DNA of 21,210 nt from a virus: the IMG/VR virus record IMGVR_UViG_3300044729_002903, positions 1 to 21,210 of that record; one strand, written 5' to 3'. How positions within the stretch are numbered: position 1 is the stretch's first letter; each line of letters begins with the position of its first letter. The translations under genes and the position numbers were made by a program. Shown here one piece after another: positions 5,966-12,681 of the stretch. The notes beneath the pieces are model-generated. The model worked only from the letters and a program-made list of their open reading frames with translations. It made no database searches and had not been told where the DNA came from.

Positions 5966-6153
5966 TAGTTGGTCTCCTCAATGATTTCGTTAAGAAATAC
6001 ATATCCTAGTCCAATAGATGTATTATTTTCTAGTATTTTATATCTGTCGAAAACAATATCCTGAGCAATATTAAATGCTTGCTCCTCATCATTTGCATTT
6101 ACTGCAATTTGAACATTGTCTCCAATGCTTATAGAAACTATATATTTTTTCAT
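5965..6153 (-). CDS. Small beta-alpha protein, DpnD/PcfM-like
   Basis: MKKYIVSISIGDNVQIAVNA then NDEEQAFNIAQDIV has the strand-strand-helix pattern of the small DpnD/PcfM-like proteins seen on phages and mobile elements, whose function is unknown. Strong Shine-Dalgarno site (AAGGAG) 8 nt before the ATG. The match is by pattern only. Confidence 0.6.
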   Translation of the reverse strand: MKKYIVSISIGDNVQIAVNANDEEQAFNIAQDIVFDRYKILENNTSIGLGYVFLNEIIEETN

Positions 6154-6163
6154 TTGGGTCTCC

Positions 6164-6700
6164 TTAGAAATGAAAGTCTACTGGTACTAGATATTCTAGC
6201 CTAGACTGTTCAGGTTTGTCAAGTCTCTCCTCTAGATACTGAAACTTGGCGGTAAATTCACTGTGATCGTAAAAGCCACTGTCAGGGGTCCACTCACTAC
6301 TTAGCATGGTAATGGCTTCTTTGATTTCCCAGCGAGAAAAATCAAACTCCCTATCATTGTTTAGTTTACAATCATTACTAATATAATCAACGATATCTGA
6401 TTTGAGTTTATCAAATCCGCTATCAAGTTTCAGCAATTTTTCATTCATGTACTTAATACGATATTGCTTGATGTTTGATAGTACTTTCATAAATTCATCA
6501 GACTGTTCAGCATAGGAGATGATCATGTCTTGTGAATCTTTATATTGTGATTTACTCCAGCGGCCTCCACCAACTACATGCCAGTCAGACCAGTCAGCAA
6601 GGCGATACCCCTCATCGCTTGGCAACAGGCTTACTGTAGCAATGTCAAAGGCTTCTTGCCTGCTTTCTGCTTTTACGGCTATCCAGTGCAGTGTATGCAT
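6164..6700 (-). CDS. Conserved phage hypothetical protein, 178 aa
   Basis: An N-terminal strand-helix unit (LHWIAVKAESRQEAFDIA) is followed by WSDWHVVGGGRWS, a Trp/Gly motif I have seen in actinophage proteins, and a long helical C-terminal half with several Trp residues. The start overlaps the upstream stop (TAATG) with GAGGAAG before it. No enzymatic motif is visible. Confidence 0.7.
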   Translation of the reverse strand: MHTLHWIAVKAESRQEAFDIATVSLLPSDEGYRLADWSDWHVVGGGRWSKSQYKDSQDMIISYAEQSDEFMKVLSNIKQYRIKYMNEKLLKLDSGFDKLKSDIVDYISNDCKLNNDREFDFSRWEIKEAITMLSSEWTPDSGFYDHSEFTAKFQYLEERLDKPEQSRLEYLVPVDFHF

Positions 6701-7080
6701 TACTCTTCCTCACATTCATGGTCGTCTTCTTCAGGGTCATATATGTATACCCCACACTTAGAGCACTCTTCAGGTGATTCACCTATTTGGATTTGAATGG
6801 TTGTGTCAGGGGGACAAGGAACTTCAGTAACAAAGTACCCAATCCTATTAACGATATGCCAGCCATTCCAGATATAAGAACCGCCGTCGTCTCCGTCACC
6901 ATACATCCAAATATAGGAGGGGTCATGAGATTTAACAAACTCTACCTCATCACCATATGTCTCAAACATATAGCCAACGCCGTCTTCAATTTGAAAAGAA
7001 GCATTAGGGTCTATGTGATTAGGAATTGGCTTGTATGTATTAAACCATTCTTCCTCAGATAACTCAATAAAGTTTTGCAT
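6700..7080 (-). CDS. Hypothetical protein with C-terminal zinc site, 126 aa
   Basis: Acidic and aromatic (YIWMYGDGDDGGSYIWNGWH), ending in ECSKCGVYIYDPEEDDHECEEE, where C-x2-C and the later H-x-C could bind one zinc. Start preceded by AAAGAGACC. Part of the 8014-5445 run. No family recognised. Confidence 0.65.
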   Translation of the reverse strand: MQNFIELSEEEWFNTYKPIPNHIDPNASFQIEDGVGYMFETYGDEVEFVKSHDPSYIWMYGDGDDGGSYIWNGWHIVNRIGYFVTEVPCPPDTTIQIQIGESPEECSKCGVYIYDPEEDDHECEEE

Positions 7081-7109
7081 TCAGGGTCTCTTTCTTTAGT
7101 GTCTTAATA

Positions 7110-7475
7110 CTAATTATAGGGGTTGGAGTTGATTTTGACAACCTTTGGAGATGTGACCTTAATCACAGGTTCGTAAAAGGTTCCCTTAATGTCTTCAACA
7201 CCAATATATGACATTTCTCTTCCACAAGGGCAGTTCATTCTAACTACCCCATTTGGGAAGCCATACCCATCCCTGGCGGTAAATTCAAGAAGAGAGTCAC
7301 ATTCATCAGGGTCACAAACAAAGGTGTATCTTACCCAATTAAACCTTGGCTTTTGAACTTCAGGGTCTTGATTACAACAAGAACAGCCATTCTCGCAACC
7401 ACCATATGTCCTAGTACCATCAGGATTATTCTCTAGCCATATGGAGCACTTGCACTCCTCACACATCACTGGCAT
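7110..7475 (-). CDS. Cys-rich zinc-ribbon-like protein, about 121 aa
   Basis: Carries CEECKC near the N-terminus, then CENGCSCC, a later CDPDEC and a C-terminal CPCG, enough cysteines for two zinc ribbons (C-x2-C pairs and C-x3-C). The start is uncertain: 7475 gives MPVMCEEC, 7466 gives MCEEC, and an ATG at 7517 would overlap the upstream gene further. It may bind nucleic acid or scaffold a complex. A perfect TGTGA-N6-TCACA lies inside it at 7152-7167. Confidence 0.65.
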   Translation of the reverse strand: MPVMCEECKCSIWLENNPDGTRTYGGCENGCSCCNQDPEVQKPRFNWVRYTFVCDPDECDSLLEFTARDGYGFPNGVVRMNCPCGREMSYIGVEDIKGTFYEPVIKVTSPKVVKINSNPYN

Positions 7476-7632
7476 TATCAAAGTACCCTTCTGCCCATAG
7501 GCCTTGTAGGAAATCATGAGCCTTAACTAGATAGTTATGGATTGCAGGATTCTCATCAGGATTAACTAACAGGTCTGCCTGATAGACACCATAAGTCATG
7601 TCTGCTAAATCTCTTTGTGTATAGCCTAACAT
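7459..7632 (-). CDS. Hypothetical protein, 57 aa
   Basis: Begins MLGYTQRDLADMTYGVYQAD and ends in a helical segment (NYLVKAHDFLQGLWAEG). GGGAGAAATA before the ATG is a good Shine-Dalgarno site, and the start overlaps the upstream stop (TAATG). Function unknown. Confidence 0.65.
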   Translation of the reverse strand: MLGYTQRDLADMTYGVYQADLLVNPDENPAIHNYLVKAHDFLQGLWAEGYFDNASDV

Positions 7633-7799
7633 TATTTCTCCCAATATTCTAAAATAGTATTAAGAGTAATATGGACTGAACAATCACAATCTTCTCCACC
7701 CATATTATCCATAAACTCTAAGTGAGAGTAATTGTCGTCATAAATTTCTTGTACTAAGTTTCCAACAGTTAGGGCTCTTAGTTGGGTCACGGTTCTCAT
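7632..7799 (-). CDS. Hypothetical protein, 55 aa
   Basis: MRTVTQLRALTVGNLVQEIY then a loop with GGEDCDC. AAAAGGAATACGA precedes the ATG, which overlaps the upstream stop (ATGA); the stop overlaps the next ATG (TAATG). No family recognised. Confidence 0.65.
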   Translation of the reverse strand: MRTVTQLRALTVGNLVQEIYDDNYSHLEFMDNMGGEDCDCSVHITLNTILEYWEK

Positions 7800-8014
7800 T
7801 CGTATTCCTTTTCATACCAGTTGAGGGACTTTACATTTAATTCTAACTCATCTGTTGGATAATTGTCAAGTAGGTATTGTAAGGCATGACCAGCAGTTTT
7901 AAACTCAGAGATACAGGTGCTTTCGCCATATCCTTGAATATTGATTTCCCAGCAGTCAACACCGCCAGGAGAGCAAGCATAGTTCATTTCATATATTTCA
8001 GCATTTAGGGTCAT
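7796..8014 (-). CDS. Hypothetical protein, 72 aa; leaderless first gene of a long operon
   Basis: Starts MTLNAEIYEMNYACSPGG. A longer frame would extend back through the tRNA gene and can be dismissed. The ATG at 8014 lies exactly 6 nt after TATTAT of a TTGATT-17-TATTAT promoter, so the message should start at or near the ATG. It is the first gene of the run down to 5445. The sequence contains two short beta segments and a helix; function unknown. Confidence 0.7.
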   Translation of the reverse strand: MTLNAEIYEMNYACSPGGVDCWEINIQGYGESTCISEFKTAGHALQYLLDNYPTDELELNVKSLNWYEKEYE

Positions 8015-8020
8015 AAATAA

Positions 8021-8049
8021 ATAATACCAAATTCCAGCGAAAAAATCAA
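8021..8049 (-). promoter_or_regulatory. Promoter for the 8014-5445 operon
   Basis: TTGATT (8044-8049), a 17-nt spacer and TATTAT (8021-8026) with TGG before it. The ATG follows after 6 nt. Confidence 0.7.
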
Positions 8050-8102
8050 GTGCTACGTAATAGAAAAATAAATAACATTTTTGGTGGACTCGGCCCCGCT
8101 TG

Positions 8103-8176
8103 CGATCCCAACGGGACTTGAACCCGTAGCCTTTACCGTGACAGGGTAACGATCTAACCAATTGATCTATGGGACC
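8103..8176 (-). tRNA. tRNA-Asp (anticodon GTC)
   Basis: A complete 74-nt cloverleaf. The acceptor arm GGTCCCA pairs with TGGGATC (one G-T), the D stem is GATC/GATC, the anticodon arm is TTACC-CTGTCAC-GGTAA with anticodon GTC, and the T arm is ACGGG-TTCAAGT-CCCGT. The discriminator base is G and no CCA is encoded. It follows DUF932 on the same strand and lies between two protein operons; a phage copy probably boosts decoding of GAC/GAT codons late in infection. Confidence 0.95.
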
Positions 8177-8179
8177 AGA

Positions 8180-8204
8180 GAGCAGTTTTAAATCTTGCTC
8201 AGGA
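8180..8204 (-). repeat. CCTGAGCA hairpin element, copy 1
   Basis: On the minus strand TCCTGAGCA...TGCTC, with GAGCA pairing TGCTC (8180-8184 and 8196-8200). It lies right after the DUF932 stop and just before the tRNA. One of five copies in the window. Confidence 0.65.
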
Positions 8205-8212
8205 TTTATTTA

Positions 8213-9229
8213 CTAAACTAATTGTAGCGTATTACGCACAACATCTAGTAAGCGATTTTTTTCTGCATTGGTAGCAGCGTCAAATCCACTTGCTGCTGCT
8301 AGCATTGACTCATTAGAGCCACCACGAGCAGAACGATACCAGTCAAGACGCTCAGTTAGTGCATTGAAAGCACCCCACGCATTACCAGCAATCATTCCGT
8401 TAAATTCGCCAGTGTAAATATCGTTAATCATATCTACTTTATTTTCCCATTTCTTGATTGCACCCTTAGCATCTTTTTCAGGCTTTGGATATGCTGCAAG
8501 AATGATGTCATTGAAATCTTTTGCGGAGATTTCTTTTGAAATCATGGCGTGTGCCATCTTGTCAAATTCGTCCATATACTTATTAGCCATGCCTAAAGTT
8601 TCACGAGCAATTTGCACTTTACCATTAGCAGTTTGTGTATGACGAATCTTGAATGATTGCTTAACGCCATCTTTCTTGCGTGTGCGATTCAATGCAAGAT
8701 TAAGAGTGTTAGCGCACACAACACGAACAGGTGTTATGCTTGCTTGAATAGCGATTGAGCCATCATGTGATGTGTTAATGAGAAGATAAGTTTTAACCTT
8801 ATCTGCAACACCATTAGGGTCTAATACAGTTTCACGCTCTAATGCAAGAGAGCCAAATACTACACGACCACCCTTGATTGAGCCAGCAGTTTCCCAACGA
8901 CCGCCACCATCAAGAATGTTATCACCAAATGAAAATAAATCTTCATTCTGCAATACATGATAACGCTCACCAACAACACCCAAAACATCAGTTTGTGTAT
9001 CAGTTGTGGGATTTGTGCGAACAACATATTGGTATGCCTTGTCGCTAGTTAGGTGTGATGGGATTGGCATATCTTCAAGACGAACATTCCATCCATTAAG
9101 ATTAGCAGCAACTAACATTTCGTTAGTATTTTTTTCTTCAGTAAACACAGTTCCTAAACCATGCCACGCAGGTTCACGAAATGATGCAAAACTAATTGCG
9201 CCATTTTGAGATTCTAATTCATGAGCCAT
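8213..9229 (-). CDS. DUF932 family phage/plasmid-like protein
   Basis: A 338-residue protein with the usual opening of the DUF932 family (REPAWHGLGTVF at about residues 18-29). Further family features are QYVVRTNP, GVVGERYHVLQNED, FGDNILDGGGRWETAGSIKGG and a central VRVVCANTLNLAL block. Length agrees with the family. These proteins are common on phages and plasmids and their biochemical role is not established. The start has AAAGGG at good spacing. It has its own promoter (9256-9284) and is followed by hairpin copy 1 and the tRNA. Confidence 0.9.
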   Translation of the reverse strand: MAHELESQNGAISFASFREPAWHGLGTVFTEEKNTNEMLVAANLNGWNVRLEDMPIPSHLTSDKAYQYVVRTNPTTDTQTDVLGVVGERYHVLQNEDLFSFGDNILDGGGRWETAGSIKGGRVVFGSLALERETVLDPNGVADKVKTYLLINTSHDGSIAIQASITPVRVVCANTLNLALNRTRKKDGVKQSFKIRHTQTANGKVQIARETLGMANKYMDEFDKMAHAMISKEISAKDFNDIILAAYPKPEKDAKGAIKKWENKVDMINDIYTGEFNGMIAGNAWGAFNALTERLDWYRSARGGSNESMLAAASGFDAATNAEKNRLLDVVRNTLQLV

Positions 9230-9255
9230 TTTTTCCCTTTCGATTGTTTTAACTA

Positions 9256-9284
9256 ATTCTAGCAGTCATGACTGACAATGTCAA
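9256..9284 (-). promoter_or_regulatory. DUF932 promoter with a palindromic spacer
   Basis: TTGACA (9279-9284), a 17-nt spacer and TAGAAT (9256-9261) preceded by TGC. The perfect 12-bp palindrome CAGTCATGACTG (9263-9274) lies between the two hexamers, where a dimeric repressor could block polymerase. Confidence 0.7.
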
Positions 9285-9324
9285 CTAATACTGGGGAACA
9301 TAGGACAACCTTCTTAAATGGTAT

Positions 9325-9335
9325 AAAACGGACAT
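9325..9335 (+). repeat. AAAACGGACAT motif, copy 1
   Basis: An 11-nt motif also found at 11256-11266 and 12126-12136, at 15026-15036, and inverted at 15132-15142, always outside or at the very edge of genes. Confidence 0.55.
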
Positions 9336-9367
9336 TTCGGGCCCCTCGGGTTTTTTGCAAATTAATA

Positions 9368-9393
9368 GAGCCTTTTATGATCATGCTCAGGAT
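9368..9393 (-). repeat. CCTGAGCA hairpin element, copy 2
   Basis: GAGC/GCTC arms with the conserved CCTGAGCA on the minus strand, about 60 nt after the stop at 9454. Confidence 0.55.
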
Positions 9394-9411
9394 CTTTGGC
9401 CCCTTATTTAT

Positions 9412-9449
9412 ACTGGCTGTACCGTGGCCAGTGTTGATAGCCCCCTATC
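9412..9449 (-). terminator. Tandem hairpins after the 9454 gene
   Basis: ACTGGC/GCCAGT (9412-9417 and 9427-9432) and GATAG/CTATC (9436-9440 and 9445-9449) lie within 4 nt of each other just after the stop codon. No T-run follows, so termination or 3'-end protection is inferred from position. Confidence 0.45.
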
Positions 9450-9453
9450 AAAT

Positions 9454-9933
9454 TTAGTAATGGTCTTCTAATGACACTTCATCTACATTTAAGTCTGCGT
9501 CATAGTCATATGAACTTAAATCAACATCAATTGTGACATTGCTTAAGTCAAAGTCTGCAAGGTCTGCAATTGGAACACTAATTGTTCCGCTGAATGATAC
9601 AGTGCCCTGTACTTCAACTTCCTTGACTGGATTAATACCAAAGTGTTGACAAAGCGCTACGAGAACATCCTCTTTAGAATAGTTAGGGTCGTACCATTCG
9701 ACGATTAAGTCTTCAAGAGAATTCACTGTGCCCTGCAGATTCTGCAATGACTTTTTATTTGTACGGCCATTGTGTAGGTCCCATTCAATCTCAGTGACCT
9801 TGGATGTTAAATATGTTGGCTCTTCAGGAGCAGCGTATGTACCAGCAATGGCCTTGTACGTCACGAGAAGATTTGGGTTATAAGGCACTTCTAATTTGTC
9901 GATTGTTACTGCGTCCTGTAGTTCGTTTCCCAT
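9454..9933 (-). CDS. Conserved phage hypothetical protein, 159 aa
   Basis: The N-terminal half is helical with EWYDPNYSKEDVLVALCQHFGINPVKEVEV. A beta-rich C-terminal part follows (QGTVSFSGTISVPIADLADFD) with an acidic end. I have seen this organisation in actinophage proteins without a function. The ATG is preceded by GCAGG. It has its own promoter with an upstream CRP-like site. Confidence 0.7.
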   Translation of the reverse strand: MGNELQDAVTIDKLEVPYNPNLLVTYKAIAGTYAAPEEPTYLTSKVTEIEWDLHNGRTNKKSLQNLQGTVNSLEDLIVEWYDPNYSKEDVLVALCQHFGINPVKEVEVQGTVSFSGTISVPIADLADFDLSNVTIDVDLSSYDYDADLNVDEVSLEDHY

Positions 9934-9962
9934 GGGGCCTGCTTTCTGTTGTTGTTAATATA

Positions 9963-9991
9963 ATAATATCACAAAGGCTGGGGGAATGCAA
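9963..9991 (-). promoter_or_regulatory. Promoter for the 9933 gene
   Basis: TTGCAT (9986-9991), a 17-nt spacer and TATTAT (9963-9968) with TGA before it. The CRP-like site at 10024-10039 is centred about 75 bp upstream of the expected start of transcription. Confidence 0.7.
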
Positions 9992-10023
9992 ACCTGCTTC
10001 TTAATTAGTCTCACATAATGAGA

Positions 10024-10039
10024 TGTGATTTAGATCACG
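10024..10039 (-). promoter_or_regulatory. CRP/GlxR-like operator, site a
   Basis: TGTGA-TTTAGA-TCACG on the plus strand: one mismatch to TGTGA-N6-TCACA and with the central TA of the GlxR consensus. Confidence 0.6.
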
Positions 10040-10048
10040 TTGCCTCGG

Positions 10049-10064
10049 CCCCGCTTTTGCGGGG
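10049..10064. terminator. GC-rich hairpin
   Basis: CCCCGC-TTTT-GCGGGG, a 6-bp stem with a 4-nt loop, downstream of the minus gene ending at 10155 and hairpin copy 3. No T-run. It sits in the repeated GCGGGGCCGAG sequence that also occurs near 8092 and 12143. Confidence 0.45.
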
Positions 10065-10075
10065 AATTAAAAGAT

Positions 10076-10101
10076 GAGCAGTTTAGAACTCATGCTCAGG
10101 A
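10076..10101 (-). repeat. CCTGAGCA hairpin element, copy 3
   Basis: GAGCA (10076-10080) pairs with TGCTC (10093-10097); AGGA follows on the plus strand. It lies 54 nt after the stop at 10155. Confidence 0.6.
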
Positions 10102-10154
10102 GTCTTATCTCAGGAATAACTTAGCAGATGAGCCAAGTGCTTATCAGAGATAAA

Positions 10155-10325
10155 TTATTTAGTTGTGCTTACCATTGCTAAACGGCGTTGTCCGCTTGCT
10201 AACTGTAATGAGATACGAGTTAGTTTAGAGTTAATTGGTGAGAACTTTACAATTCTACCAGTTACGCCTGTTTTACTAGTGGTGAATAAATCACCTATTT
10301 GGTATGTGTATCCGCCTAGTGTCAT
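10155..10325 (-). CDS. Small SH3-like barrel candidate, 56 aa
   Basis: The motif YQIGDLFTTSKTGVTGRIVK followed by strand-rich sequence resembles the 55-aa protein at 10957-11124 (YKVGDLYTSQKSKVTGTILE), so the two look like paralogs. The pattern suggests a small SH3-like barrel, which often binds nucleic acid or protein; this is inferred. GAAAGG lies upstream of the ATG. Confidence 0.7.
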   Translation of the reverse strand: MTLGGYTYQIGDLFTTSKTGVTGRIVKFSPINSKLTRISLQLASGQRRLAMVSTTK

Positions 10326-10366
10326 TTGGGTCTTACCTTTCTGTTTGTGGGTTTGCTTACTTACTT

Positions 10367-10395
10367 AGTCTAACATTTTTTAGGGGGGAAGTCAA
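10367..10395 (-). promoter_or_regulatory. Promoter for the 10325 gene
   Basis: TTGACT (10390-10395), a 17-nt spacer and TAGACT (10367-10372) with TGT before it. The end of the spacer (AAAAAATGT) plus the -10 box is the same as in the promoter of the paralog at 11165-11193. Confidence 0.75.
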
Positions 10396-10421
10396 ATACC
10401 CTTCCCCACCTAATTATCTAA

Positions 10422-10844
10422 TTAAAGATAACGAGCAATAGCGTTGTAGGTGCTAGTGCTAACTGTTTCCTCGTCCGTCATTAAAAGAATACGGATAGCG
10501 TTAGAGATTTCCTCTTTCATCTCACGATAAGTGTGTTGATGGATTTGCTCAAAGTCCCTAGTTGGTTCAGCAGGGAACTCGCCTTCCTTAACTGTTAAAT
10601 CAAAATCAACATTAAGGTTGTTTGACCATTGGCGATAGTTTGTTCGCACATTTTGAGCCTTATCTATGTTAGCGATAGCGAAAGTAAATAACTCTTTTTT
10701 CCAAACCTCTAGTGCTTCGTTATACTTTGCTTCGTTCTCATCTTGCTTCTTGTAGTTAGCCTCTAGTTCTGCTAACTTATTTGTTAGGGCTGTAATAACC
10801 TTTGGTGTAGCGATTTTTACATTTATTGCTTTGCCTCTTGCCAT
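10422..10844 (-). CDS. Helical hypothetical phage protein, 140 aa
   Basis: Begins MARGKAINVKIATPKVITAL, then a likely coiled coil (about residues 21-50, NKLAELEANYKKQDENEAKY) and a second helical part with REMKEEISNAIRILLMTDEE. Resembles short helical phage proteins of unknown function. AAGGAAAAACC precedes the ATG, and it has its own promoter at 10880-10908. Confidence 0.7.
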   Translation of the reverse strand: MARGKAINVKIATPKVITALTNKLAELEANYKKQDENEAKYNEALEVWKKELFTFAIANIDKAQNVRTNYRQWSNNLNVDFDLTVKEGEFPAEPTRDFEQIHQHTYREMKEEISNAIRILLMTDEETVSTSTYNAIARYL

Positions 10845-10879
10845 TGTGGGTTTTTCCTTTTCTTTGTGATGGGGGTTCT

Positions 10880-10908
10880 ATCCTAGCAGGTTGCTAAGAT
10901 AATTACAA
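10880..10908 (-). promoter_or_regulatory. Promoter for the 10844 gene
   Basis: TTGTAA (10903-10908), a 17-nt spacer and TAGGAT (10880-10885) with TGC before it. Confidence 0.65.
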
Positions 10909-10910
10909 GT

Positions 10911-10935
10911 GAGCCTTTTTACATCTTGCTCAGGA
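10911..10935 (-). repeat. CCTGAGCA hairpin element, copy 4
   Basis: GAGC and GCTC arms flank an A/T-rich loop; on the minus strand it reads CCTGAGCAAGA. It starts about 21 nt after the stop at 10957 and ends just before the next -35 box. Confidence 0.6.
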
Positions 10936-10956
10936 TAGTTAGCCACTAGGCTAAAC

Positions 10957-11124
10957 TTACTTTGCTGTCCAAGTTGTCCAGCGTGTTGCGCCATTAACAT
11001 CTAACTTAACTCTAACTGTTGAGCCAGTTTTTGATGGTGCGATTTCCAAGATAGTGCCTGTAACCTTTGACTTTTGTGAAGTGTAAAGGTCGCCTACTTT
11101 GTAGGTTGCGGTTGATACTGCCAT
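10957..11124 (-). CDS. Small SH3-like barrel candidate, 55 aa
   Basis: YKVGDLYTSQKSKVTGTILE then STVRVKLDVNGATRWTTWTAK, five or so beta strands and no long helix. Shares the Y-x-[IV]-G-D-L-x-T ... VTG-x-I pattern with the 10155-10325 product, so a local duplication is likely. AAGGAAACAC precedes the ATG. A CRP-like site lies upstream of its promoter. Confidence 0.7.
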   Translation of the reverse strand: MAVSTATYKVGDLYTSQKSKVTGTILEIAPSKTGSTVRVKLDVNGATRWTTWTAK

Positions 11125-11164
11125 TTGTGTTTCCTTCTTTCTTGTTGGTTGGGCTTACTGTATA

Positions 11165-11193
11165 AGTCTAACATTTTTTGGCAAGAAATACAA
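11165..11193 (-). promoter_or_regulatory. Promoter for the 11124 gene
   Basis: TTGTAT (11188-11193), a 17-nt spacer and TAGACT (11165-11170) with TGT before it. The CRP-like site at 11234-11249 is centred about 84 bp upstream. Confidence 0.7.
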
Positions 11194-11233
11194 GTTGATT
11201 TCTAGTATTTCTCACATTTTGAGATTATTTTTC

Positions 11234-11249
11234 TGTGAGATAGATCACA
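11234..11249 (-). promoter_or_regulatory. CRP/GlxR-like operator, site b
   Basis: TGTGA-GATAGA-TCACA, a perfect match to TGTGANNTANNTCACA. Confidence 0.7.
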
Positions 11250-11255
11250 CTAGGC

Positions 11256-11276
11256 AAAACGGACATAACGGACATT
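11256..11276 (+). repeat. AAAACGGACAT motif, tandem copies
   Basis: AAAACGGACAT (11256-11266) is followed at once by AACGGACATT (11267-11276), a tandem repeat that runs into the stop codon of the 20-aa gene. Confidence 0.55.
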
Positions 11277-11337
11277 AGTGCCCCATTCCAGCAAACATAA
11301 TCATGATAAATAATACTGTTAGTAATAAGATTTCCAT
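11275..11337 (-). CDS. 20-residue membrane peptide
   Basis: MEILLLTVLFIMIMFAGMGH, almost wholly a hydrophobic helix, with a strong Shine-Dalgarno site (GTAGGAG) 4 nt before the ATG. It starts 6 nt after the gp88-family stop and is probably co-transcribed with it. Such tiny phage membrane peptides often modulate host membrane proteins or lysis; no role can be assigned. Confidence 0.55.
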   Translation of the reverse strand: MEILLLTVLFIMIMFAGMGH

Positions 11338-11343
11338 ATACTC

Positions 11344-12066
11344 CTACTTTTTAGAGGATGAGAAAACGATATCGCTCTTAGAGTATACACACAATCCGCA
11401 TGAAACGCAAGCGCTACCAGCATTTGAGATTAGGGGAATTGACTTTAAGTTCTCAGGACATTTAGCCCCAGGGCGGTTGAATAACTCTTTCATATCTGCC
11501 TGCCCAATTGCAAAATTTTTGGCAAGGTATGCAAGACGCACACCATGATCTTTCTTAAGACTAACACCTATCTCTTTATTCTCACTATCTGTTGAATAGT
11601 ATAAGGATAGATTAGGTATGCCCTTGAGCATTAACGCTGCAGAGTTTACTCTAGTGTATACCCAAAACTTTATATCTGTATTATTAAGGATGATAGTCTT
11701 CCATGCTAGAGTGTAAGTATCATTAAAGAAATCACCGTCCCAATGAATACGAAATAGCAATGGAGCATTTTTCTTTTCACAATCCTTTTTAAAATCATTA
11801 ATCATATTCTGCAATAGATTAACCATAGTAGGTTCATCAGCGTCTTTTAATAATTCCCAATTGTGAAGGAGGTTAGCCTTTACTCCTTTGAATAACTTTT
11901 CAAGTTTTCCTGCATAGCAGACACTTTCGCAGACGCTAGTGGCACCAGGACATGAGAATTCTTTGCCAGCAGGTAATCCAAAAGTATTAGCCATAGCGGC
12001 TTGCTTTCCATTTTTTGTGACTGCATTAGCAACTTTCCTGTCGTACGATCTTTTTAATTGGGTCAT
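11344..12066 (-). CDS. Gp88-family phage protein, Cys-rich
   Basis: A 240-residue protein of the mycobacteriophage gene-88 family (N-terminal SYDRKVANAVTKNGKQAAMA then FSCPGATSVCESVCYAGK). The N-terminal C39, C46 and C50 and the C-terminal C203, C220, C223 and C226 are placed like ligands of a metal or Fe-S site. The FRIHWDGDFFND block is also typical. Function is unknown to me; a radical chemistry role has no direct support. The ATG follows TATAAT by 5 nt, so it is probably leaderless. A 20-aa membrane peptide follows 6 nt downstream. Confidence 0.85.
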   Translation of the reverse strand: MTQLKRSYDRKVANAVTKNGKQAAMANTFGLPAGKEFSCPGATSVCESVCYAGKLEKLFKGVKANLLHNWELLKDADEPTMVNLLQNMINDFKKDCEKKNAPLLFRIHWDGDFFNDTYTLAWKTIILNNTDIKFWVYTRVNSAALMLKGIPNLSLYYSTDSENKEIGVSLKKDHGVRLAYLAKNFAIGQADMKELFNRPGAKCPENLKSIPLISNAGSACVSCGLCVYSKSDIVFSSSKK

Positions 12067-12071
12067 AATTA

Positions 12072-12100
12072 ATTATAACATTTTCAGGGCAAAAATACAA
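12072..12100 (-). promoter_or_regulatory. Promoter for the gp88-family gene, leaderless
   Basis: TTGTAT (12095-12100), a 17-nt spacer and TATAAT (12072-12077) with TGT before it. The ATG follows after 5 nt. Confidence 0.7.
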
Positions 12101-12125
12101 GTCTACGTAATTAAGAAAATAGGGC

Positions 12126-12152
12126 AAAACGGACATTTCCTCGGCCCCGCCT
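12126..12152. repeat. AAAACGGACAT plus TCGGCCCCGC block
   Basis: AAAACGGACAT (12126-12136) directly precedes TCCTCGGCCCCGCC, just after the minus stop at 12153. A near copy of this pair lies at 9325-9350, suggesting a repeated 3' element. Confidence 0.5.
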
Positions 12153-12404
12153 TTATTGCAACATCATTAAATCAAATTGGTCGTACTCGCCAACTGTAAC
12201 TGTTTCTCTTTCACCAAAATCATTTATGATTTCTAATTCATAGCCATCTACTAAAGAAATTATAGTAACAATAGATACAACTTCATCGTTAATAACAATT
12301 AAATCATCAACCATTAATTGACCTGCAGTTAATACATCAACTTTAACATAATCCATAATGGTAATGGTATCATCATTTTCTAGATCAATCATATTATTAC
12401 TCAT
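12153..12404 (-). CDS. Acidic beta-rich hypothetical protein, 83 aa
   Basis: ATG at 12404 (MSNNMIDLENDD) chosen inside the end of the upstream gene; 12392 is also possible. The core LTAGQLMVDDLIVINDEVVSI continues with strand-turn-strand sequence (GYELEIINDFGERETV), the pattern of a small SH3-like or KOW-like barrel. Last gene of the 13075 operon. Function unknown. Confidence 0.6.
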   Translation of the reverse strand: MSNNMIDLENDDTITIMDYVKVDVLTAGQLMVDDLIVINDEVVSIVTIISLVDGYELEIINDFGERETVTVGEYDQFDLMMLQ

Positions 12405-12681
12405 CACTAGGTTCAATAAACCATTCTAAGTGGTGCTGGCTTACTATTGCACTTGCTGGTGCTTGCTTACTACCTTTGTAGGTAATCTGAAAATCACCAA
12501 CCATTGGCATATCTATCATTCGTGAATAGTCCTTATCATAGTAAGCGTCAATTGCTTCAATACAAGGCTGAACCATTTCAGCGGGGACTGGTGGATAATG
12601 ATTACCCTTTAAGTGATAAAGTAATTGTGTTTCTAAGTCTAGTGTTGTGTCTGCTAATCCAATTGCGGTTACGCTTCCCAT
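12397..12681 (-). CDS. Conserved phage hypothetical protein, 94 aa
   Basis: The segment GNHYPPVPAEMVQPCIEAIDAY with a C-terminal SAIVSQHHLEWFI is a pattern I recognise from actinobacteriophage proteins of unknown function. The start overlaps the upstream stop (TAATG). Confidence 0.7.
   Translation of the reverse strand: MGSVTAIGLADTTLDLETQLLYHLKGNHYPPVPAEMVQPCIEAIDAYYDKDYSRMIDMPMVGDFQITYKGSKQAPASAIVSQHHLEWFIEPSDE

Noticed and set aside
7152-7167. A TGTGA-N6-TCACA match inside the Cys-rich gene
   Set aside because: The arms are perfect, but it is deep inside a gene with no promoter next to it; it may be chance, or a roadblock site, and I did not add it to the operator set.
8015-8161. Upstream extension of the 72-aa gene into the tRNA
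   Set aside because: It would read through a complete tRNA-Asp and the operon promoter; the ATG at 8014 fits the leaderless geometry.
9338-9356. GGGCCCCTCGGG with a T-run as a plus-strand terminator
   Set aside because: The best stem is only three G-C pairs plus wobbles, and no plus-strand gene precedes it.
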